Assembly: GCF_022376445.1 (NCBI RefSeq)
Contig: NW_025954986.1
Location: forward strand, 186,001-250,000
Reading direction: 5' to 3'
DNA: 64,000 nucleotides
Source of the DNA: Fomitopsis serialis
Lineage: Eukaryota; Basidiomycota; Agaricomycetes; Polyporales; Fomitopsidaceae
A model generated the notes under the pieces. That model did not search any database and had not been told where the DNA came from. It saw nothing but the letters and a program-made list of their open reading frames with translations. Both the position numbers and the translations under genes were made by a program. Every line of letters starts with the position of its first letter. The first letter of the stretch is position 1. Shown piece by piece: positions 24,474-34,787 of this stretch.

Positions 24474-24757
24474 GCGCCGCAGATCGCCTGCTTAGCATGT
24501 ACGGCGAGTACCAGACTCGATACGTCCTAAGCAAGACAACCAGCAGCGCACCAGGACCGTTAAACCGATTTGAAGACGCAACAGTCCTGTGGATGGCGGA
24601 TTAGATCTGGATACAGACAGCAGGACGAATCACCTACTTCGAGATGTGCAGTGTCATATGTGATACATAGAACTGACGAGGTTGTCCCCTCTTCGCCGAG
24701 CGTTCCCAGCGACAGTGTCGCCACTACTTGTACGAAGCAAGGTCGGACGCACGCAGC

Positions 24758-26152
24758 TCAGTCGAGGTCGCCGAAGAGCTCAGTCGTCTCCGGACGCACG
24801 AAGCGCCTCGCGATGCCGTGGTCGTTGAACAACAACTTCTCAGGCACTGAGAATCCTGGTAAGCGATCGGAGAGACGTAACCGACTAGCACACACCTTTG
24901 TGGAAGGAAGACAAGACCTTCAACGCCCAGGGGCCAGACAGCCCGCCTGTCTCCGATGACTTCTTGTGTGCGCCGCCGTCCGTTTCGTGCATCACCCACT
25001 CCTCCACAATATCCACATCCACCACGCCCATCTGCACCTGGGCCGCCACACGCTCCATGGGGACCACCAGCTCCCACCACGCCCACCAGTATAGAATGAG
25101 GAACTCCTGCGCCATGAACATCGTGTCGATCCGTCCATATTCCATCAGCCGCTTGATACGCTTGAACGGATCCGCGAATAACGGACCCAGCAGGATCTCC
25201 TCGAGGAAGTAGACCCCTGCGAATCGGTACGCGAGGAAGAGCGGGGAGAACCACCCGTACGCGAATTCTTGGCGAAGGTCGTCTACGAGGAGGCGGATGA
25301 TGGGAAGACGGCTGAGGAGCGATACGATGGGAGGAAGGGAGTACGACAGGATCCCGGGCACGGCCCAAATCCAGACAGCGATGAGGAGGATGAACAACAT
25401 CATCTCGTATTCTGTCACCTCGTGAGGGCAGTCTGTCCCGCCATCGCAGCCGTCGTCGATGTCGTCGGTAGCGGCGACATCGACGATGGCCTTATCGGTC
25501 AAGTTGGAGGTGACAATGTCGCGCACCTCGTCGTCGACGTTGAGGGGAGGGATGGCCGTGACGGGCTCAGGCTCATCCTCACCCACGTTGTGAGAACCGT
25601 TGTTGGGATCAGCCTTGTCCTCGAAGGCAGTCACGACGGGAGAGTCCATGACCAACAGGTCGCCAGTACCGTTGGCCATGTCCATCCCGCCGAGGGTGTC
25701 GACGAGGACAAGGTTGAGGTCGATGTAAGCCGGGCTATGTCGGCCAAGTGTCATGAGAATGGTCCACTGGAGAGCGAGGGCACGCACCCGTAACCGATGT
25801 CGCTGAGCGACATGTCCGATAACCAGATGAATTCCGGGGAAACCTGAGCCGCCGAGTTGCGAACGGTGTTGACGATGTCGCCAACGACGGCTGCGGTGCT
25901 GTCGACGATGTCGCCGACGACAGCCGCGGTGCCCTCCACAGCGGGGCTGACACACAGATGAGTCCAACGCGATAAGACGAGGGGTGCCAACGACACTCAC
26001 CTGGCGGGCAGGTACAACAGAAAGTCGTCCATGACGGCCGGCGTCAGGAGGAGTGTACCAGGGGTGAGCTCGACGTTGAACGTCGGAGGGAGGCTGGGCA
26101 GCACGCTGACGAGGGCCAGCGCGCCGCCTAAAAGTAAGATGAGAGGGAACAT
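24758..26152 (-). CDS. Uncharacterised membrane protein, copy 2 (arm A)
   Basis: The structure is the same as at 53813. The start CAT is at 26150-26152, three introns are present, and the last exon ends ELFGDLD with the stop at 24758-24760. The N-terminus MFPLILLLGGALALVS suggests a signal peptide or anchor. Next comes a doubled TAAVVGDIV unit, then an acidic region with N-glycosylation sequons (NGTG, NGSH, NLTD), then a strong membrane helix (MMLFILLIAVWIWAVPGIL) with a second hydrophobic stretch. The C-terminal part is aromatic-rich (EFLILYWWAWWELVVPMER). The length is about 430 residues. I do not recognise the family. All junctions are intact. Its TATA-like element differs from the other copies by a two-base loss. 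Confidence 0.78.
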
Positions 26153-27837
26153 GTGTGATACGCAGTGGGCTGGTGGTGGTTAAGTTCAAGTTGGATGAGG
26201 GGGGAAAGTCGAACACGGGCGGGTTATAATGGCGGGAGGCTGACATGTTGAACTTGGTTCGACGATCGCCGTCACCCTCGATCGGCTTCCACTTTCGGAC
26301 GTCAGCCCACTCGAACGGGGACGCCGTCAGCCTCTGGGCGCAGCGTCGGCAGTGTTGATGTTCCGCAACGTCCGCCAGCCAGGCCTGCGCACCGGCTGTC
26401 ATGAGAGAGCACACGTATTGTCCAAGTCTGGAACAGCCGTGTCGCCGTCACAGACCCCGACATGTCCTCCAGATCGTGGTGTGTCTTCGGACGCCTGTCG
26501 CGTAGCCCTTGCGGGAGGAATCGGAAAACTCGTCGATCTAGGATTGAGGACGTCAGCCTTGCGATTTAACGTAGGGCGCGTACGGGTGAAGGTTGCACTG
26601 CGAACAGAACCTCCAAAGCACCTACAGCTTGGGTTGTTGTGCTCAGTATATCCTGTATGTTGCTACAGCAAGGGAAAGTCAGTCAACGTGCAGGAAACGA
26701 GGACACATCCAACCTACACACGAACGACTTGACCTTTGGCCTTCTCGCACCTGCGTCCATAGGCCACCGTTCGTGTGGTCACCTGCCTCTCACTGCAACT
26801 GCGTGTCTCTCGTGACGACACCCGCGAGGATGCCACCCTCCTCAGAGATACGCACTGTACATACCGTGATGCGGCTCAATAACATACGTCCTGCCCATCG
26901 CCCGTGGCATTCTGTACATAGCAACAATAGCTATCCATGTATTTCCGTCGGCCTGCGTACGACCATAATGCATAACACCCCACTGAGATGGGGTGCGTGG
27001 CCTTCGTCGTTGCTTGCGGCCACGGTCGAAGTTGTCATTGTGCCTGTGTCTTGCTGGGTACACTTATCAGTTAGGCACGGGGGTTGTCTTCAGGGCAGAC
27101 AGTGACAGTGATAGGGCCGAGGACAAAGTGACACGACGGGGACACAGCGGTGGAGGACGACGGTCGCGCGCTCTCCGAAGGTGGCGCTGTCACCTGACCG
27201 CGTCGTCTTCTCCCGCCGACGCGCCTCATCGCTTGCTTTCGCGACTGCGGCCGCCCTCTGTCTCTTGTCGGCCCGCCACGCTCACCGACACTCATGCGCC
27301 TGCACCGTGCCAGCGACCGTGGAATTGTCACCCTCCGTGCATACCGCCCCAGCTTCGATAACGACGACTCGGAGTCTGGACGTTGAGCTCAACGTCCGTC
27401 GCGCCCAAAGAGGTTGTGACGCACCGCGCAATTCTCCATTGGCCGCCCTCGTCGTCTCACTTAGAGACCACCACGCCGACTGTAGGCATACAGCACTAGC
27501 ACACCAACATAATACCTGCCTACGTATGCATCCGTCCTAAGGAGGCTTGGAAGACAGCAGTCCGGTACGTCCGTGTTTCATTGATTTTCCGCGGCGTCGA
27601 TCTTGAAGTGCGTGGGCAGATCAGTCCCTAGATGTAGCCACCGTTCCTCACCGATCGGGACGACAAAGCCCTCGGATGACGCACCGAGGCCGGCCCCGTG
27701 TTTGAGCCACCGCTGGCCCCTGGCCGCTTTGACCACAGGTGGCCCACCACGGCGTACCATACTGTATCTGGCGATGCATGCGATCCACGAGGCCATTGTT
27801 CCTCAGGCAACGGCTGGCCACCGACGTTCCCGGAACG
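26153..27837. other. Divergent spacer of the duplicated cassette (arm A)
   Basis: About 1.7 kb lies between the membrane gene (-) and the partner gene (+). It is conserved almost base for base in arm B at 52110-53812. No convincing exon is present: the longest open frames have no domain and run antisense to one another. A TATA-like CATATAAGG at 27838-27846 marks the partner side. The strength of conservation reflects recent duplication rather than demonstrated function. Confidence 0.5.
26224..26229 (-). promoter_or_regulatory. Altered TATA-like element of membrane-protein copy 2
   Basis: Where copies 1 and 3 read TATATA upstream of the start, this copy has TTATAAT on the plus strand, that is, two bases (TA) fewer. 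It lies about 75 bases upstream of the start codon at 26152. Confidence 0.45.
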
Positions 27838-27908
27838 CATATAAGGGCGCACCACAGGCAGAGGCCATCCACTCACCCCCTCTGAAGCACTTTCTCACCC
27901 ACTACGAA

Positions 27909-29234
27909 CATGCACACCCGTCTCCAAGTCCACCTCCGCACTCGACCCAGACGCATACTCCCCGCGCTTCTGATCCAATCGTCAAGAATGCGCACCGCGC
28001 ATCTGGCCACCTAGTATGTTCCGCCTCATCTTCGCTTGTTGGCACCGCTGACCCACGTCGCCTGCTCAGTGTACAGACAGTCGAGCTGCCTATATCGGAA
28101 CGCGCCAGACCCGAGTGCGCCCCGCCCGGCTCTAATACGGCCTCCAAGTCGTCCGACAGCCATGGGGGCCGTACGAGCGAGCCACACTGTATCTCGCCAC
28201 CGCCAAAACGACCTCATCAGGAGCGGACGCGGCGGGGCGGTTGGCGGGTTGTGTTCCGCCAGTACGAGTTGGTCGCCACGAGGAAGGTCATCCAGCAGGT
28301 CTGAGGCTTGCTAAGGGATGCAACCGATCGGTGAGTGCTCGGCGGGCCGTTCTCGTTTCGCGCTTACTTACATGGATGCAGTGCCCCTCTGGTAGACGTG
28401 GATTGCGCGGCACTAGTCAGTCACCGGCAGGCCAGGTGTTTCGCGGGCAACCTGGAACGCCCAGTCCCTCGCGGACTGTTTCCTTACAACCTTGACCGTG
28501 GCGCAAAAGGCCCCGTGGACGAAAACTGGAACAACGCGACGATGGCGAGCACCGCCGACGAGGAATACACAGCGCGGAGGATCACCGAGATCGAGCGGGC
28601 TTCGTCGACACGCGCCGACGGAAGACCTGCGAACAGACAGCGGACGGAGGCGAGTCCAGCCTGCACCTCCTCATCGACGGGTTTGGAGGGCGGGTGAGTG
28701 GTGGTGCGTCCCTCCGGTGGCCGATGCTCCCTCTTCAAGGTCAAGTGTCTGAGGGGCCTACGTGCAGGCCTTCGGTGAGTGTCACGGATCCAACGTTGTA
28801 CCCTTGCTCATGACGAACGCGGGCTTTGCAGTTCATGACACTGCCGCAGCCCGAGTCCGAACGAAGGAGCCAACCGTCTCAAGTGACTTGCTGGAGGTGC
28901 AACTGCTGCAGATGCTTCAGGCCGCACAGCGATTTGACCATCACGGCTAGCTGTTATGCGTGCCACAGCTTGGGCGAGTCCGGAATACGTCAAAGTCGTG
29001 TACACCGGAAATTGGAACGATCAGGACGCGACGCAGCCAAGCTACACCACCCTCGCGAACTTCCTCGCTGCCTGTGGGAAAGACCGTCTACGCCGCCTGA
29101 AGACAGTTAATATCCGCGCGCTAGTGCCTCCTCAACTTGAAGACAGGCTGAGAGTTGTTACTCCATGCAGGCCTTCAAATCCGTTGGCCCTCGTGGCCTC
29201 CGAGTCTGCCATACCACACCTCCATATTTTGTAC
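27909..29234 (+). pseudogene. Cassette partner gene, arm A copy (probably broken)
   Basis: A TATA-like element at 27838 is followed by a candidate start at 27909. Segments that look coding include VVFRQYELVATRKVIQQ before an intron (about 28302-28380), PLVDVDCAALVSHRQARCF after it, and DGGESSLHLLID near 28650. They fall in different frames, and the arm B copy has one extra C in the equivalent of 27984. The 3' part (28850-29150) no longer resembles the intact-looking frame of arm B. I therefore treat this copy as decayed or as a transcript of unclear coding status. The 3' end carries TACCACACCTCCATAT, shared with the arm B and 55.7 kb copies. Confidence 0.45.
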
Positions 29235-29394
29235 TGACTAGCTAGCATTGTCACTGTATTTCCGGGCTTCCCAAGTCGTCGTATGCATTGCTATCAGCTG
29301 TGTGCAAATTGAACGCTTTGTGAACGCATTGACAGAGTTGGAAGTCGCGCTATTAGCGCCCGCACGAGCAACCTTTCGACTTGACCTCGAGCTC

Positions 29395-30254
29395 ATGTTC
29401 CGCGCACAAAATTTTGCTCGTTCCCTACGGCGAGGATGGCGAGCACCGCCATCTTGTCGAACCATGACCCAATTGCCCGGGGAGCTGCTCAAATCCTTGC
29501 ACGGTGTGCAGCCGCTGTATGAAATGACACCGCGATGGTGGCAGCGCGGGACGTACTTGGTTGTCCTGCTCGACATACTCGCGACGTGCGTCCAGCTCCC
29601 TCCCTCTTTTCTCCAACGACTTGAACACCTACTCTGAGGCAGAGCGGGGTCCGTGGAGCTCATATGGGACCACTGGACGATCTGGGAACCGCACCCCAAC
29701 AAGGAACAGCCAGGTACCGACAAGACGACGGCGACTGAGCGGACGGGGGAGTACGTCCTGCGTCCATGGTACCACAGAGTCGTCGCCGTTGCTCTGCAGA
29801 TGGGCTTTGGGGCCTTCATCGCCGGCTTCCTCTTGGGGACCCGCCAACGCCACGTCCGCAAAATCTTCCTCCTCCCACATAACTGGGTCGGCGCGCCCAG
29901 ACCCGCTGCATCGCTGAGAGCGGGCCTCACTCCCCTGACCCGGCGGCCACATCAAACGCGCCGGAGTCAAGATGGGTCGTCATCCAAGCCCTCATCAACA
30001 TGAACTTCCGCGGCAAGGGTGTCGCGGTACCCATGGACCAGTGCGAGCTAGCCAAAGGCAGGGACCAGGCAGAGCTCTCCGTTAAGGTGACCGGCATCAC
30101 GAGCCCGTTCTGGATCCGCTTGGACGACAACAGCAAGCTGTGCGGGGAACGGCTGCCGGCTGGGCGGGCGCGGGATGAGATTTTCAAGTGGTGGTACGGA
30201 GAGGCATTGGGGAGGAAGTTGCGTGGGGATGAGCGGTGGAAGGAGTTACCGTGA
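29395..30254 (+). CDS. Mitochondrial-type membrane protein, family not certain
   Basis: The start ATG 29395 gives a typical presequence rich in Arg and poor in acids (MFRAQNFARSLRRGWRAPPS). Exon 1 ends in a hydrophobic stretch (YLVVLLDILAT). It joins through a 57-base intron (29586-29642) to AGSVELIWDHWTIWEPHPN. A second helix follows (VVAVALQMGFGAFIAGFLLG), then HVRKIFLLP or a short intron, and then a soluble domain (RWVVIQALINMNFRGKGVAVP) ending KWWYGEALGRKLRGDERW. Two helices plus a presequence fit an inner-membrane protein, perhaps of the TMEM223-like kind, but this is a guess. An intron of 47 bases (29854-29900) would restore the frame for the last exon, though its exact borders are uncertain. 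The gene starts only 160 bases after arm A ends. Confidence 0.62.
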
Positions 30255-30418
30255 GGGCGGTTTGTCGGACTCGCTTGTTCTCTCGCACCCCGTCTGATAC
30301 ATAGCCTTGTCAACATCGGAGTGCTAGTCTACAAGGGCTAAGACAAGATGCACAGACGCAAACCTCTTGTCAGCCGCGCAGGCATAACGAACCACGGAAA
30401 CTGCACAACCCTAACACC

Positions 30419-32103
30419 CTACAAGTACAAAGCAACGCCCATGTTCGTCGTCGACGCCGTCACCAACCCAAGCTCCCTCTCCTCCGCGGGGACCCACCTC
30501 GCCGACCCGCTCACATCCGCGCGGTTCGACGTGCTCCAGTGCACGTCCCTCCTCCGGCCACGGCCAGCGGGGTCGTCAACGTTGGGGCTGACGCGCACCT
30601 GCGGCGACAACCAGCGCGAGCCGTGCAGTGTGAAGCCGCCCTCGTACGTGGGGTGGAGCACGAGCTCGACGGGCGAGTTGGTCGTATGCGCGGCGAGCGT
30701 GAGGACGTGGTCCACTGGTGCGTCGGGGAAGACGACGCGCACGGGGCTGTTGGTGCTGTGCGCGTCGACGTTGAAGAGCCCGCCCGTGCTGGAGGAGGTC
30801 GTGGCAAAGAGGCTGACGTTCGCGTTGACGGGGCTGAGGGGAAGTCGGCGTGAGCAGTCGTGGCGCTGGTGCGATCGGTGCGGTGCTTACCCGTTCGTGG
30901 TGTGCAGTCGCACCTTGGTGGACTCGTCGGCGTTGTCGTTGAAGAGCCCGATGACGGCGGTGATCGGGCCGTTCGTCGTCTCGAGGTTCAGGGCGCGGGA
31001 GGTGTTGAAATTTCCGCTGATGACACCGTTCGTCGTGTGCAGGTTCAGGGAATGGAAGGTGCTGAAGTTTCCGCTGATGATCCCGTTGGTCGCGTGTACC
31101 GATGCTGTGTCTGCAACAACCGACTGCGGCACAGTTAAGTCCATACAGACACGGAAAGGGCGAGTATGGGCACACCTGGACATTGATAGCCGTGTTAGTC
31201 GCGAACAGGGACAGCTCGTTGAAGAGGATCGTGTTTTCAGGTCGCCTACGCGGTGGACAAAGCTCGGGAGGTGTGTAGTCAATTTCTTGACGGTGACCAA
31301 AGAGCATCGGATGAGGGCGGAAGCTGCACGTGGATCCTGAACTGGATCCTGTGTAGTGGTCATGGCGGCCGTGCCAGTGACGGGGAGCCTTCACGACGAG
31401 TCATCTCAGACTCTCGCTCAAAGAATGGACAGTGATACTCACGAAATCCTACGCCATTCTTGGCCTGCTCAGGGCTCAGTTGGCAGACCTTGGTCAACTC
31501 CTCGAAGTGGTGCTGGCTGTTATAGTACCTAGAACGTCACCTTCACGACGTCCGACCCAGCCTCGCCACTGTCGGATATGTGATAACGCCGTTCGCAAAC
31601 TGGGACGCTCCCTGGGAAGTGAAGAACAGCTCCTCAGAACCGAGAGGTAGCTCGAACGATGTCTCGGCGACATGCTCGAAATGGTCAACGGGGAGCAGGC
31701 CCTCCGGGTCAAAGTCCCACTCCGCGAAGGTGCAATCGTCTGGAACGTCAATGTGCTCGTGCCCGTGGTCCATGCTGTAGTTGTCCCTCAAGAGACGAGA
31801 CTGTACGAAGAGGTATGTCAGGAACCTGATGCAGGTCACATGAGACGGCAGGGGCTACTCACCAAAGGGGGCGCGACCCGGTGCGCGACATACATGAAGA
31901 GGCATGTGAAGAGAACGCATGAAAGAACCTCGTCAAGGCCCTAAACCTTGCCCGCCTGCGCGCTTGCCTCTCCTGGAGCGCAGATCCCGCAACTGTGTAC
32001 GTCGCTGGTAGTCAGGGCACGGCACAAGCACGGGCGCAGTGGGCGCGGCAGACTTCAACTTCTCGACGTCGGGTGCAGCGGCTTGGATGTTTTGGTAGGA
32101 CAT
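30419..32103 (-). CDS. Type II membrane protein with adhesin-like TTN repeats
   Basis: The start codon at 32101-32103 opens MSYQNIQAAAPDVEKLKSAA, a cytosolic-type N-terminus. A membrane helix (VLFTCLFMYVAHRVAP) follows but lies in a different frame from the first exon. Later exons give DHGHEHIDVPDDCTFAEWDF, SFELPLGSEELFFTSQG, and then short beta-helix-like units with repeated Thr-Thr-Asn: LHTTNGVISGNF, LETTNGPITAVI, RLHTTNG, AAHTTNSPVELVL, and finally ASTTNMGVALYL (stop 30419). Such units resemble the putative adhesin (DUF4097-type) fold. A paralogue lies at 40300-42198 with the same order. The helix region needs at least one frame change not explained by a normal intron, so this copy may be damaged. 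Ligand and role are unknown. Confidence 0.62.
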
Positions 32104-32562
32104 GGTGGACTGGGTTATCTGGAGGGGCACTGTGTGATGCTATATAATGGCGTGGATCCAAAGCCCAGGCGCCTAGGTCGCGTCATTCGCCGACTGCGTA
32201 CAACAGCGCGCCGAGCCTTGCAGACTGCGCCGCTGCTGTGCGTAGTACCACCGTAGCAAGTCTGAACCTGGGTGGGATGCACTCAAATTTGGCTAAGACC
32301 GCGTGAAATGACTCACCTGCGCAGCGCCTGACGTTCCTTGGACAGCGACTAGAGCAGCTCGTAACTGCGCGCGTCTGTCGAGGCCGGGCAAGATCAACCG
32401 CTGTGGAGCACCACTGCGGCGTCCACTATACGCAGTCGCATAACTTCATGAGCAGCAGGGATGAGGAATGTCAGCTAATCCACTCGTCGGCGACACGAAC
32501 CGCACGACTGATTGCACGCCGTGATCACTTTGTTATACTGACACGAGTACATACATACAACC
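32104..32562. other. Divergent spacer
   Basis: This spacer lies between the adhesin-like gene (-) and the small protein gene (+). A TATA-like ATATAATGG is on the plus strand near 32143, and no other gene is seen. Confidence 0.45.
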
Positions 32563-32911
32563 ATGGGGTACGTCTCACATTCCTACCGTCTTCGTGGTTT
32601 GCTGAGAACCATCCTATCAGCCTCATTGTCTCCTGCATTGACGGCATCTTCGCATGCATAGGCAGCGCCATCATGGCCGTCGTCGAGATCATTTTCGGAT
32701 GCTTCGAGTGGATCGTTAGCAGTGAGCGTCATCTGCATTTCGCCGTCTACGCATACTCGACTGAGGGAGAAAATATCAAGTTATTGTGGGCTGCTGTACT
32801 GGTGCAATCGCTGCATCGCGGGCATCCTATGTTGTCCGTGCTTGTGCTGAGACGACTGCTGGATGCGCATTCCTCGTGCGATCTAGTGTGCCTGGTGCGC
32901 AACGGTGTTGA
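32563..32911 (+). CDS. Small hydrophobic Gly2 protein (possible N-myristoylation)
   Basis: Exon 1 has only five bases (ATGGG, 32563-32567). The intron 32568-32620 (GTACGT..ATCAG) joins it to CLIVSC-coding sequence so that the protein starts MGLIVSCIDGIFACIGSAIM, followed by AVVEIIFGCFEWIVS. A second intron (32722-32780) leads to a short Cys-containing tail in the frame that starts IIVGCC. The total is 78 residues in this model. Another tail frame (LLYWCNRCIAGILCCPC) would be more cysteine-rich but does not match the phase. Gly2 with nearby Cys is the usual context for N-myristoylation plus palmitoylation, so membrane attachment is likely. Small Gly2/Cys hydrophobic proteins of this kind recur in basidiomycetes. 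The function is unknown. Confidence 0.6.
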
Positions 32912-33457
32912 GTAACCGCATGAGAGTGAGCGCTCGCGAACGATGGAGTAAAGTGGCAATAACTGCTTATAATATTTAATACGGTACATAAAGACTGCAG
33001 ATGCACCTACAGTGAAAATAACTTTAGAATGAGTATGTAAGTATGTAAGTCGGCACCAGCTGCTCACCAAAATCCATACATGCTACTCAAATCAAACGCT
33101 ACTCCGGCCGACCAACTTTGCTTTGTCCAGCCTGAGTCTTGCAGGTTTCCAGTCCCACCCCAGATAGAGAATTGCGTGGTTGAGAAATGCACAGATCTGT
33201 CGTAAAAGGTTCAGTGACGCTTCCATAATGATACGAGCGCTGACTCGGTGGGCGCACTGCCTCGTTTGAAGCACTCAAGCATCGATATCCGAGCTTGCTG
33301 CCTCCGGATACCAACTGTCCTCTTTACATATCAGATCCGAGCTCGCACAAGCTGCAAAAGACGAATCTTAGTTGCGCTACTCGAAGCCTGCTCACTCGCC
33401 GGTATCTGTGGAACGATCCAGCACGCTATCACAGTACTCGAGGATCGCTGGTTGCGC
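32912..33457. other. Spacer, possible 5' part of the next gene
   Basis: The plus-strand frame is open from about 33248 but has no recognisable content. The first exon of the PARG-like gene may begin here. Confidence 0.35.
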
Positions 33458-34482
33458 GCAGTAGACGAAGAACATGTCAATACAAAATTCTTTAGCAAGG
33501 TGCGTCGATGTCCTCTGCCGTGTTTATGTTCATGTACGATAGTAGCGTAATCGGTCTAGGCCGCCAAACCGGACGACCGACGTGGACGGCTGAGGAAGAT
33601 CGCTGAGGAGACCTTAGATGCCATCGAGGAAGGGTCTTATACCCTCAAAAGGACGAAGCACGACTTGCGTACATCCGTAGCCCTCGCCAAGAAGAAGACT
33701 CAATACTATGCTCCTGATTCACTGCTCTCCGGCTGGTCTGCCACGCCATCTCCCAGACCAGGGTGGTCTGCTGATACAGGAATCTCGGTCCTCGAGGTCT
33801 CCACGTTGGAGGGAGCCCGCCTGTTGTCTGCTGTCCAACAAGCAGGCCAAGTGGGTGCTCCACCATCCAGGGTTGGCATCCTCAACTTTGCATCAGCGAC
33901 GAAACCAGGAGGCGGCTTCAGGAACGGCGCGCAGGCGCAAGAAGAGTCCATCGCGCGCTCGTCCACGCTCTATCCCACACTCACCACCAGTCTATCGCAG
34001 ACATTCTACTCCGTCCACGAGAGGGATCGCAAGGACGGCTTCTACACGCACGCGATGATCTATTCGCCCGGCGTCATCGTCTTCCGGGACGACGACGGAG
34101 GCTGGGTCGAGCCTCTCGACGTCGACGTGCTCACGAGCGCAGCCGTCAACGCGGGCGTCGTGCGGCAGAGACTGCACGACGTCTGGACGACGCCGCGGTA
34201 GAGGGTAAGATCGAGACGGTCATGCGCGAACGGATGGCGCGGATCTTGTATCTGTTCGAGAAGCAGGGCGTGAAGAGCTTGGTGCTGGGCAGCTTTGGGA
34301 CGGGCGTGTTCAGGAATAACGTCGGCCTCGTGGCCAATGTCTGGGCGGATCTGCTGGTGGAGCCCGGGGCGAGGTTCAAGACGACGTTCGACCATGTCGT
34401 CTTTGCTATCCTCGGGAGGGCGACGTTCGAAGAGTTCGAACGGGTTTTCGAGCAGCGGAAGGCTACACACTCGTCTGCATAG
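33458..34482 (+). pseudogene. PARG/macrodomain-like protein (TIGR02452 type) with a frame break
   Basis: After an intron at 33500-33559, the exon gives AAKPDDRRGRLRKIAEETLDA and later VGILNFASATKPGGGFRNGA with QEESIARSSTLYPTL. These are the hallmark macrodomain (microbial-type poly-ADP-ribose glycohydrolase) motifs, including the GGG-FxxG loop and catalytic-type QEE. The C-terminal half is equally clear: TVMRERMARILYLFEKQG, LVLGSFGTGVFRNNV. The two halves lie in different frames. The switch falls at 34158-34165 after VNAGVV, where the first frame soon stops (34199) and the second needs one more base. No intron of suitable length fits. The family removes or binds ADP-ribose. It is either a pseudogene or a base error. 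The true 5' end is unresolved. Confidence 0.68.
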
Positions 34483-34787
34483 GGTTATCTCTAAGGACTG
34501 CGTGCATTGTGAAGAATGGATGGGATCTGTTTGGCTTATGCTTGGTTTGTCCCTAGTGTCCGCGCGGTTAGTGGTTGGATTGCATGCGTAGTGGCTGACC
34601 GGGGCCGCCCTCTAGGTTCTTCACACGAACTTGTGCTTGCGTGCATGGTGATAACTAGCTCATTGACGTGCCCCTTGGCCATGCTTACTTTCAGTATCCC
34701 CTGGTGTCACGGTGTCGAGAGATACATATATCGAGCGGCGGCTCGTCCACTTGTGCGTACGCGTCCCTGCCCTGCCATCCCACGTCA

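Larger units (their letters stand above)
24474..29234. repeat. Arm A of a 4.7 kb inverted segmental duplication
   Basis: The arm matches the reverse complement of 50783-55497 along nearly its full length. Shared blocks include the tail around 24555 (TTGAAGACGCAACAGTCCT, inverted at 55380), the whole membrane gene, the 1.7 kb divergent spacer, and the partner gene down to CCATATTTTGTAC at 29222-29234. Much of it is almost identical by eye. Divergence concentrates in 28590-28680 and 28850-29150. The outer edge is blurred (GCGCCGCAGATCGC at about 24474 is the last clear match), whereas the inner edge at 29234 is sharp. Confidence 0.9.

Noticed and set aside
25269..25793. Plus-strand Asp/Val-rich open frame opposite the membrane gene, also at 38-403 and 54172-54696
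   Set aside because: It is antisense to the conserved acidic exon. It has no splice structure or domain of its own.
24885..26414. Long single open frame (509 codons) across arm A's membrane gene, and its equivalent at 53689-55080
   Set aside because: The frame reads through introns with perfect GT..AG borders and gives non-conserved, Pro/Arg-rich sequence upstream. The spliced model gives a signal-like N-terminus and is shared by all copies.
26352..26732. 126-codon plus-strand frame in the divergent spacer, mirrored in arm B at 53224-53601
   Set aside because: It is intact in both arms, but the arms are almost identical there, so conservation is uninformative. The composition is not protein-like.
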